DNA from: Chrysopilus asiliformis
Lineage: Eukaryota; Arthropoda; Insecta; Diptera; Rhagionidae
Length of the DNA stretch: 64,000 nt
Direction: 5' to 3'
Assembly: GCA_964034945.1 (NCBI GenBank)
Contig: OZ035961.1
Span: 12,417,501-12,481,500, forward strand
Position numbers and translations under genes: made by a program
The notes under the pieces: model-generated
Seen by the model: the letters and a program-made list of their open reading frames with translations, nothing else
The model's database searches: none
Told to the model about the DNA's origin: nothing
Shown: positions 55,708-64,000 of the stretch, piece after piece
Layout of the letters: each line of letters begins with the position of its first letter
Numbering within the stretch: the stretch's first letter is position 1

Positions 55708-56061
55708 GTAGGCCAGACCAAACAGCACTTGGAGAAGAGAATAAACAACCATAAGAATGATCTAAAAAAAGAGTATTCGTCAGTACCACATACTGCATTA
55801 GTAGAACACAATCAAACCACAGGTCATACACCAGACTTTGAGAATACCACGATTCTCGCATATGAATCGAAATATTTCAAACGCCTTACCGCCGAAGCAT
55901 TGCACATCTACACTGAGGACACATACAACAAGAAAAGAGACACAGACTGTATCAGTTCGACATATTGTGCAATGTTAGACAGTGAGAAAGAAAAGAAAGA
56001 TAGAAAAAGAAAAAGGACCAACACTAATGACGCAAACTTAACGAAACGACATAGACAATAA
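55708..56061 (+). pseudogene. Penelope-like GIY-YIG endonuclease fragment, right arm
   Basis: Genuine element sequence begins at (L)VGQTKQHLEKRINNHK, the second half (YIG-QT) of the GIY-YIG signature. It runs through ALVEHNQTTGH, DFENTTILAYE and RLTAEALHI into a basic C-terminal tail (DRKRKRT) and a stop. These are the features of the C-terminal endonuclease of Penelope-like elements as I know them. The GIY half, the linker and the whole reverse transcriptase are missing. The upstream ATG at 55,615 that extends this frame lies in antisense sequence of the left arm and is not the natural start. Confidence 0.7.
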
Positions 56062-56402
56062 TACGATCACACCAACACCGACGAATATAAAGCTTTTGAG
56101 GACCAGCTGACTTGTTCTATACCGCAAGTTATCAATATTGATAAAGACAAGATCCAGCTAATCGTTTTATTTAACGTTAGACGAAAATAATTTGTTTTTT
56201 CTTGTTTCCTTGTTTGTACGTTTTTTAATTTATTTAGTATCGTTACTATGTACAAAATTAGTGCAACAAAAGTAAATTTCAGACAGTTTTTTAAATGTTA
56301 TCAAACATAATCATCGTAAGTAAATTAGTTTTTAATTAATAAAGTGCATACATAAGGTTTGTAATGTTTTTATATTCTTTTGTATTTGTAGTAAATCTAT
56401 AT

Positions 56403-56444
56403 CTCCCTGAAGACGACCGAAATCAATCGGTCGAAACGTCGGAG
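56403..56444 (+). ncRNA. hammerhead-ribozyme-like motif, right arm
   Basis: CTCC-CTGAAGA-C-GACCGA(AATCAA)TCGGTC-GAAAC-GTC-GGAG. It contains the CUGANGA box, a 6-bp helix II with a 6-nt loop, GAAA, the GUC cleavage triplet and a 4-bp helix I (CTCC/GGAG). Helix III would be only A-C/G-U with no loop. ACGU is self-complementary, so the motif could work only as a dimer. One extra base (C) sits between CUGAAGA and helix II compared with the textbook consensus. Penelope-like elements are known to carry minimal hammerhead motifs in their terminal repeats, and the position here, downstream of the endonuclease stop, agrees. Confidence 0.55.
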
Positions 56445-56572
56445 GAAGAAACTCAATAAAAATTATAAAAAATTTTAATATGGGTTTTAATTTTTAAAGA
56501 AGAAAAGATCCAGGCCGCTAAGCCCGAATAAACAATACAATAATCAATACTACGGCCGTAAGAAATACAAAA

Positions 56573-56587
56573 AGAAAATATATTATT
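56573..56587 (+). repeat. 15-bp target-site duplication, right copy
   Basis: AGAAAATATATTATT, identical to 54,923-54,937. Confidence 0.7.
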
Positions 56588-56589
56588 TT

Positions 56590-57225
56590 GATGACTAAGC
56601 TTTTCTCCTTATATGATGTCGTCAAAAAAAACCTTTTTTTTCTTTTTGCATCCTTAGACATATTAGATTAGAAGATGAACGATAAATTGTCTTTTTCTGA
56701 CAAAAAAAATCAAAGCCTGCCCGGATAAAGTGATTCTTCTCTTGTGATAAACAACAGCAGAGGAAAATGTTTTTGAGGAAAATGAATTTTAACCCCCGTT
56801 TCCCACCGATTTCCACTTCCGTCCAATTCCATTCATCGGAATATAAAGACGATCGCCTTTCTTGATTAGATGAAGCCTCCTCAACTTTTGTCAATAGAGT
56901 GATATTATTCAGATTAAATTTGTTAGGACATACGATTTGTTTTTGACGCCCTTAAATAAGGGTCGTTTTTCAATTCTAATTAAAAGTTTGCTACGCTTTC
57001 AAAAGTTCAAGGATCTCATGGAAAATTGATCTTAATTTTAGTTGTTTATTCATAAGTTGTTATTAAAACCGACAATTAATTTTGGGAAAAAGTTTTGAGT
57101 GTGTTTGAGAGTTTTCAGTGTTTTATTCTAATTTAAAAAAAAAGAATGTGGAAGAATAGAGCTGGGCTAAAATAAATTTCATGCGGAAAAAACCCAGAAA
57201 TTACATCCTTGACCACTTTTCAGAA
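56590..57225. other. no gene seen
   Basis: AT-rich sequence. A 90-codon - strand frame (56,894-56,622) is unsupported. Confidence 0.4.
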
Positions 57226-57274
57226 AATTGCGTTAGGACTTTCGAAACAAAAAATTCTATGTTTTGACATGGTA

Positions 57275-57517
57275 TTCGTGATCTCCGACCTCAAAAACCC
57301 TATAATGCTAATTTTCCTCAGATGCAAATGGGAAAAAAAGTATAATCCCGTGATCCTTAAGAACCTTAACAAATTTTCGGGAAGCTGACCCCTAGCGCAA
57401 TGGCTTTTTCATTCATGTAAAAACATTGGAAATAATTTGTGTAATTTACGAAATTTTTGCGCTCGTTTCTCATTGACCGTTTGACTTCCCTGGTATACAA
57501 GCTCTCTACTAATTAGT
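57275..57517 (-). repeat. family B dispersed repeat, copy 2
   Basis: Read on the - strand: GAGAGCTTGTATACCAGGGA, GAAACGAGCGCAAAAATTTC, AGCTTCCCGAAAATTTGTTAAG and TTTTTGAGGTC, in the same order as at 2.5-2.77 kb. Confidence 0.55.
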
Positions 57518-57519
57518 CG

Positions 57520-58575
57520 TTTAGGTTCTCTTTATTCGATTGAAGCTATGTGCTTTATGAAATTTATTTGGTTAATTCAGATTTAAGAAATCGAAAAAAT
57601 TAGTAGTCAGAAAAACTACCTCGATTAAAAAAAAGACTAATTAAAATCCGTCCAGCAGAACTCCATAACTAAGTATGTATAAAAATCCTTCCTTTCGTAC
57701 ATAAAATGCTTTCAAAAACACATTTGAAATTTACAGGATTCCAAAATTTGTTTTACAAATTTAAAATAGCTAATTGGAAAAATTTGACGAACTATAAAAT
57801 ATCTCTGAACTTTTCCACAGTTAATTTTCCCTCTACAAGTATTAAATAATTCCTGCAAAATAAGCACCCTGAAAAATTTATACCACTTCCATTCAGTTTG
57901 TTCACCTGAAACTTCCATTCAAACTGTAACAAAATTGCAACGTTTTCACCACACAAACTCTGTGAAAGTTTTTCGAGACTTTTAGAAAATTCTAGTTTAC
58001 TTTTGACTTGAGTAAATTTCCTCAAATGGGTTATCTTTTCTACCGTTTTTTCATAAATTTTGGAAGAGTAAATACCAAGTTATACGACGTTTTAGTAATG
58101 GCAAATAGTAAATAATAGTATCCCTATCAGTTCACTTAAGATAATTATTTGCTTAAGTTTTTCCACTTAATTTTCCTTTTCAGTAAACAGAAGAAAAACT
58201 GTGCTAAGAAACGACCAAAAGAAATCTCTTTGCAATGGCTCTATGAATTTGGTCAAGTGAAAAAGCGTACAATTCGAATCCTTCTGTCCTGTCCAAGTCT
58301 CAAGAAATATAGCATAAAAGAAAAACTTTTGTTTCGTCAAAATATATGAACACAAATGTTTGTAATTTTCTCCTAAATGCTGAACGATCAAGTTTTGTAT
58401 CTGAACAATTTTTTTCCCCGTCAGAAAGTTAATAGCACATATTTACATGACATTATTGCCATTTTCTTATAGTTTTAGTCTTAGTCGACGGTTTCCGTCT
58501 AGTTTTTCTCTAGCAATTTGGTCAAAGGGCCAAAATCTGGTCAAAGTGCCACCGCCCAATGATGATTAAATCCCT
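57520..58575. other. no gene seen
   Basis: AT-rich sequence with short unsupported frames. Confidence 0.4.
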
Positions 58576-58579
58576 TACA

Positions 58580-58853
58580 TTAGGGGCGTCATCTTATAGT
58601 TGGTCCATTTGTTCATCATTTTTTCTATCCTAGATAACAGGAAAGCTGATTGCAATATTTTAGGATTTTTTTCCTTTCAAAATAAATATTTAAAGGTTCA
58701 TAATAAAGGAATTTGCTGAACATTTTCGGCAATCCTCTCAGCACGTCCCTTCGACACGCTTTTTCGATATTTTTTATGGAGTTTAGTACCGCTGCCACAC
58801 TACACAGACCCCGACCCCCTAAAAGTTTGACGTATTTTATGGACAACCCTTAA
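58580..58853. mobile_element. MITE with AGGGGTTGTCC ends, copy 3
   Basis: Left end TTAGGGGCGTCATCTTATAG, right end TTTTATGGACAACCCTTAA, with a C-rich interior (GACCCCGACCCCCTAAAA). It is longer than the 13.5-kb copy because of a ~100-bp AT-rich interior segment. Confidence 0.55.
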
Positions 58854-59079
58854 GAATTCTTTTTTTGTTTCTGTCTAAAATTACTTCAGAATAAAATCAA
58901 AATACTTTAATGAAAAAAATTCATTCCTTCTGGATTTCTGGAGATAGAAGATGAAAACCCGATTAAAGTTTCTGCTGAGTTCCACTAGATAGCAGAGGAG
59001 GGGGCTACCAAGGAATGGTAGGCCAAACGATTCTAAACGAACATTTTGGGCGTGATATTTAAGTCCTATTATTTGTAAA

Positions 59080-59265
59080 ATGACTCGCCGAGAGCTACCA
59101 GTTATGTTAGCGAAAAATCCAAAATGCTTAAACCGCTTTTAAAAGCTATTATTCAAAACCACCTCAACCGATTGAGCTGAAATTTTGGCTCGCTTTTCTG
59201 AGGAAAAAGTTGAAAGAAAGAGAAAAAAATACAATTCAAGTATTTTTGTTGCCAGGCCTGACAAT
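59080..59265 (+). repeat. family D repeat, copy 2
   Basis: Contains CCACCTCAACCGATTGAGCT and TTTTTGTTGCCAGGCCTGAC, as in the 53.0-kb copy. Confidence 0.45.
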
Positions 59266-59269
59266 ATAT

Positions 59270-61250
59270 AGGAAACATCAACCAATTTTGTGCCCTACAG
59301 CAAACATCATCCAATTTTGTGTAAATCTGTGGCGGTAGTTAAAATTACTACTGTAAATTTTGACAATTAGAATTTAAAAAATCTTATCTATTAATAATAA
59401 TACTGCCAAACTTTTTTTTTTTTATTTTTAAAAAGTTTATTTTTAATTTACCTTAAAAAAGAGAATATTTTATTTAATTTTAAATCAAAATAAATCAAAA
59501 AAATTTTATTAATCAAGGAATTTACATTAATAATTTAAAAAAAAAATATTGAATAAGTATTTTTGTTGAATATCCAACTTCAAATCCATGTAAGTTAGGG
59601 TGATATGCTTTTAAACCATTTAAATTTCGCAGAAATTCAACCCCGGGACACAAACTGCGTTTGTGTGTTATTCCCTGAAGAATGTTTTGGGTACAAGAAT
59701 TTAGTCCTTTGGATTCTATTTTGCAGGAAACTTATGCTTTTTGCAATTCTCTGTGTATCAAATAGGCCGGTCCTACCTAACAAAATTGATCAAAAACTAA
59801 ATTTTCCTCCATCAAATTTGACTGGCTTCAAAACAGAGTTCAAAAAAAATCAATTGAATATTTGTGCCGTTTTCACAGTCGCTTTTAAACACAGTTTTTC
59901 TTTAATATGAGTTTAAACTGTCAGGAAACCATAGCAAAATGTTAGTTTAAACTCATATTTAAGGAAAACTGTGTTATAAAACGAATACGCCCCCTTGTTT
60001 ATAAAGTCCTTGTGTTTGAATTTAATTGAGTGAAATTTTAAAACCATATTTCAAAATGATATACTCTTTATTATTAATAAAACACGCATAAAATATATTC
60101 AATTTTATTGGTTTTCAAGTGTTTTTTATTGGAAAAATCGCCAAGTCTCACTTCTAACAAAAACATGAACGTTTTTGAAAATAAACTGCATGTATACCTA
60201 CTATATTTATTTTTTTGTTAGCTTAGCACGTATCACTGAAGGCGAAATTCAATGTAACGAAGCATTCCGCCGTAGTGCACCCAGCCGATGTTAACCTGAA
60301 CAAACGAAGCATATCAGACATGGTTTCATGTTTGTTTCCTGGCATATTACAACTATGTCTCTCCCCTTTGGCTGGTTTCACATCCCCACCACCGCCTTCC
60401 CCGGAGGCGAATATCCCTATTTTTCACATGTTCTGCTCGTATAACATACCATTATCGGGAAAAGTTTTGAAATGGAGATGTATTGAAGCACATTAATATT
60501 AGTCCCGGATCCCGGAAGTGAAGTATCAAAAGTAGTCTTGCTCAAAATTGTGAATAAATTACACCCCTATCCCTCACTACGTACGTACCTATACAGTTCA
60601 TGTCCTATAAATATTGCTATTCTGAAATTTGTGCCGATTTTTGGTAGGTAGTTTGTATGAATTTCGTTATACAAAATGTAAAAGGCAAATACTGGCTGAC
60701 TGATAAATTATCTCGTTATTTGTTGGTTGTGGTCATACAAATCGGTAAATTCGTTACACTTTAGGCTATAAATTTGCTCTTTCGTATGCGATTCGTTGCA
60801 TTGCTTTCATCAATTATGAAAATTAGAGCAGTGAAAATTATGGACGACGATTTTCTATCACATCACCAGCGATTTTCAAATTTCACACTGGATTTAATAA
60901 ATTTATGTCTGACTTTTGTTAAACTAGAATCAATAGATACAAGTGCAACTGTTGCGGTTTGATTGAGGTAAAAAATATGCAAACAAAATTATTTCTCATT
61001 ACAGTGTAATTAATCAAAGCAAGGGAATGTATTCCCGAAATTTTTTTTGGATTTAATATCATAATTAACGCTTGCAGGTGTAAAAAGCGCAGATGTGATA
61101 CAACACATAAATTTTTAATAGATTTCTAGACTAAATTGATAGGCAATAGGGAATAACCAGGTACTATAGGTTAGTTTTCAATTTATCTCTTCGAAGATAC
61201 CTCTTTTGTATCCTTATATAAGTGATAAATTATTGAATTCGACATCTAAT
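59270..61250. other. no gene seen; one hairpin
   Basis: Apart from the inverted repeat at 59,888-59,975, this is AT-rich sequence. A 101-codon frame (59,605-59,910) is unsupported and ends inside that hairpin. Confidence 0.4.
59888..59975. repeat. 32-bp inverted repeat (hairpin)
   Basis: Arms 59,888-59,919 and 59,944-59,975 (each contains ATGAGTTTAAACT or its inverse) differ at two positions, with a 24-nt loop. It may be a relic of a small MITE. Confidence 0.7.
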
Positions 61251-61255
61251 GAAAA

Positions 61256-61362
61256 AAATTCATGGAAATCGGTGGTTTTATGTGGAGTTCTACAGAACTT
61301 TCCTTTAGAAATTCATGGAAATCGGTCGTTTTATGTGGAATTTGACGGAACTTTTCTTTACC
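61256..61362 (+). repeat. two tandem copies of a ~53-bp unit
   Basis: ATTCATGGAAATCGGT.GTTT followed by TATGTGGA.TT..ACAGAACTTTCCTTTA occurs twice with a period of 53 bp and a few substitutions. Confidence 0.7.
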
Positions 61363-61589
61363 TAGAAAATTTTTGTGGAAAGTTGTTACACTAGATAAAT
61401 ATATATATTTCGATAGGTTAGACAATTTTATTGCATTTTAATATAAACCGCATGCATCTAACCTTTTGCGAAATACCATTTTTTGAAAAAAGTCAGTTTT
61501 AGGAAAACCGAAAAGGACGATTTTCGTGGAAAACATGCAGGCTAGAATTTTTTATGATTTTACTTTTTATACTCTATATGACATATCAT

Positions 61590-62140
61590 ATAGGAGTATA
61601 TTAGATTTAACACCTATACCGTTTGTAACGCATCGAACCAATCATCGGACAGAAAAATGTACTACACCAGGGTGTTAAGGATAACAAAAGATTTTGATTT
61701 CCGCATGTCCGTCCGTCTGGCTGTCCGTCTGTATGTCTGTAAACACCATTACGTTGGAAAGGATTGAGCTAGAGACTTGAAATTTTGTATAGTTACGTTT
61801 CTCGTAAATGATTCTTGAACGGGCAAACTTGGATCCTTCCTTCCCCCCTTCCGCACACAAACGGAACAGTTTTTTGCAATTTTCTCGATAACGGTAAGAC
61901 ATATTGAAGATATTAGAATAGGATTTTACATAACTCATCCATACATCAAAATCCAATCGGACCACTGTTTCCCCCTCTCCCATACAAATGGTATACTTCT
62001 CGAAGAAGTTTTCTCGAAAACTGTGCATCGTATCAAAAAAATTATTAATATGAAATGTGTTCATAATATGATTTTACTTATCTTGTCTATACATCAAAAT
62101 AGACCACTCCTTTCCCCGTATTTTATACAAATGGATTTTT
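61590..62140 (-). repeat. diverged element joining family A and family C features
   Basis: From the left: CACCTATACCGTTTGTAACGC, CTACACCAGGGTGTT, GATTTTGATTTCCGC, a CCGT/CTGT microsatellite and GATTGAGCTAGAGACTTGAA, as in minus-oriented family A copies. Then come at least two family C modules (TTTTCTCGA(T/A)AACGG, ATCAAAATCCAATCGGACCA, CCCATACAAATGG, GTGCATCGTATC). This copy suggests that families A and C are branches of one larger repeat superfamily. Confidence 0.5.
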
Positions 62141-62144
62141 TAAA

Positions 62145-64000
62145 ATAAATTTTTGTCTGTATCATATCGAATTTACATTCGAAAAATTGCTTCAATTCAG
62201 GTACCTAAAGCATTTGAAGAATACCTGCTGAGATCTGTAACTTTTTTCATGCTGTTTTTGTTCTGTTAGACTAGATTTTACAAAATATCCACTTTGAATT
62301 TGAGATTATTTCCAGAGTTTTCACAAGTCACTTTGAGCACCAACTCCATTACGAAATAACAATATTTTCGCATCACAAAATTGAGTTTCAACATTTTTTT
62401 TTTGTCATCTTCAATGACCCACAAGGAAAATATGTTTACATTGCATAATTTTCCTGTCGATATCAAAAAATTTGTTGCATTTTTCCATCATTTCCAATCC
62501 GAATAAATTGAATTTGCATGTCATGTACATGAACGACCGACATCGAGAAATATTTTCCATCATCAAATTGCACCTGTTCACTTTTATAAATCAAAATCGA
62601 TATGAATTAAGAAAAGCAAAAATCCATTTTCCTAACAATTTCCTTTTTATGCTATTGTGTCCTAACTGACTGACTAACTGCGAAATAGGAGAAAAAAAAT
62701 TTCAAAAACTTTTGAGTTGCTTTTTATCATCATCCTTTGACGTAATTTTTCCTTTCATTGAACTCCAATCGCAAGGAATTTGGATAAGTTGAAAATTTCT
62801 TTCTATTTTTCTTCCTTTTTTGTGAGAATCTATTAGATTTCTTCGATTTCATGCTATATCTGATTTCTGTCCCTTTGAATGAATTGACAATTCACGATTC
62901 ACGATCACGTGAGAGATACTCCTCGTATTTTTATCTTAAATGATTTCTATAAGATTACTTCACCAACAATGCTGAGATGTCTATAGATAAACGTATCTAT
63001 GGGAGTGGAAAGTTCTTTCCTTTATTCGGTATCCTTTTTTTCTAGTGAGGACACTTTTATTATTTTTTTGTTACTTTTTATCCTAAAAGGTTCTGTTAAC
63101 TGCTATGTTGAATCATGTTGTGGATGTTAGATGTTCCTCTTTCGTGTAATATGGCGCAGTAATAACCAAAGTAATGGACCATTGTAGCAATTTACGAAAT
63201 TGAATTAAGCATTCACGTACTGAGTTTGTGTCCTTGCAGTGTTTCCCTCACCCTTGCATTCATGTAATATACGTATATTGCCGTGTTTCTATGGCATTAA
63301 ACCACACTAGGCGTGGTTTTTGGTTTTCTCACATACCTTAAAATTTATATAGAAGGGATGTCTAAAGGATCAACCGCCTTCAAGTACCTACGCAATCTTC
63401 TAACCTATCCAGTGTACAATTTTTTCCTCTCAATTTATGACGACAATAAACGAAAAGTTTTAGATGTCTTTCCTAGGGAATCGACATGATGGTTCCTATG
63501 AATTTTCTACTGTACATTTGTGATTGTCATTCGTTTTTCGTTCGCTTTTTATCAAAAGAAATGAATGTGTAAATGACTTACGATTTTCCAGACCGTTAAA
63601 CACAATACAGGTGCCGTAAAAATGAACAAAAAACAATGTGCTTTGTTAAAAACATTTTAAGTACAAGAAACCACGAAGACGAAACATCGCATCAAACCAC
63701 CCTTGCCATCCCTCCTTGTCGTATCATAATTTGACATAATAAATATCATATAGTATACCAAATGACTTATAAAGATATTTCCATAGGATTTACTTCTATT
63801 CATCCCTCGACTCGTGGGAAATTTATTCGAAAAAAAGGAAACATTTTTACGTCCATATAGTATTAGCTATGAAAAAGTTTTCAATTTTTTTTTCTTGCTC
63901 TTTTGTAGAAAATAAAAATATATCTCTTGCGTTTTATTTCTTGTGAGAAATTGTATAATTTCGGCAGCGTAGACCAGGCTATAAATTAACACTCAATGAG
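62145..64000. other. no gene seen
   Basis: AT-rich sequence to the window edge. Only short frames of at most 65 codons. Confidence 0.4.

Larger units (their letters stand above)
54938..56572. mobile_element. palindromic double 3'-end insertion of a Penelope-like element
   Basis: Two arms (54,932-55,707 and 55,769-56,544, 776 bp each) are inverted copies that appear identical. They are separated by a 61-nt spacer present only once. Each arm, read outward from the centre, is the 3' part of a Penelope-like element: the end of the GIY-YIG endonuclease, a ~340-nt 3' region and a hammerhead-like motif. The arms are thus head to head with both 3' ends outermost, and a single 15-bp direct repeat bounds the whole. 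A 28-nt non-mirrored tail (containing TACGGCCGTA) separates the right arm from the duplication. I read this as one insertion event primed from both sides of a staggered break, both cDNAs being 5'-truncated and then joined. Confidence 0.75.

Noticed and set aside
55615..56061. 148-codon + frame and its identical 148-codon minus twin, taken as intact genes
   Set aside because: Their first ~31 residues are antisense sequence of the opposite arm. Only the parts outward from the centre are genuine endonuclease sequence, and both are truncated.
54932..56544. Palindrome dismissed as an assembly or library artefact
   Set aside because: The unique 61-nt spacer, the different truncation points of the two arms and the flanking 15-bp direct repeat all argue for a real insertion, though long reads should confirm it.

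Overview
The window is AT-rich eukaryotic DNA, most likely from an arthropod and plausibly a dipteran. It contains no prokaryotic-style gene arrangement and no confidently recognisable host exon. What it holds is a dense, layered population of transposable elements and small fold-back repeats in otherwise featureless AT-rich sequence. A candidate recursive splice site on the + strand (33,707) and the lack of host coding sequence suggest that part or all of the window is the inside of a very long intron of a + strand gene. That is an inference.

The one intact gene is the Gag-Pol reading frame (21,538-25,572) of a complete Ty3/gypsy-type LTR retrotransposon (21,378-25,918). Its two 120-bp LTRs are identical. 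It has a 13-nt primer-binding site matching the 3' end of tRNA-Ser(GCU), a polypurine tract and a 5-bp target duplication. It looks very young and possibly active. The other elements are non-autonomous or broken.

1-20 kb: a coding-like but broken island (212-1161); four full-size copies of a ~600-bp dispersed repeat (family A) with an internal ACAG/ACGG microsatellite; several fold-back elements; copies of an AGGGGTTGTCC-ended MITE. 21-26 kb: the LTR retrotransposon. 27-33 kb: two related blocks that pair a degenerate CCGTTTTCGAGAAAA array with a ~130-bp palindromic MITE, plus a hAT-like element, a perfect-looking MITE hairpin, a GCGCGG motif cluster and the recursive-splice-site candidate. 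36-47 kb: a mariner 3' fossil interrupted by a TTAA-flanked piggyBac-like MITE, two further TTAA-flanked piggyBac-like elements with related CACGTTG ends (one still carries an apparent transposase start exon), a 12-bp minisatellite and two TIR elements. 47-54 kb: weak coding-like fragments and a TIR element with subterminal repeats.

54.9-56.6 kb holds the most unusual object: a 1.6-kb insertion made of two apparently identical, head-to-head, 5'-truncated 3' ends of a Penelope-like element. Each arm carries part of the GIY-YIG endonuclease and a hammerhead-ribozyme-like motif. The whole is bounded by a 15-bp direct repeat, as if reverse transcription had been primed from both sides of one staggered break. 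57-64 kb: more dispersed-repeat copies and no recognisable genes.

All statements come from reading the sequence. No database search or folding program was run, so family names rest on motif recognition and are graded by confidence.
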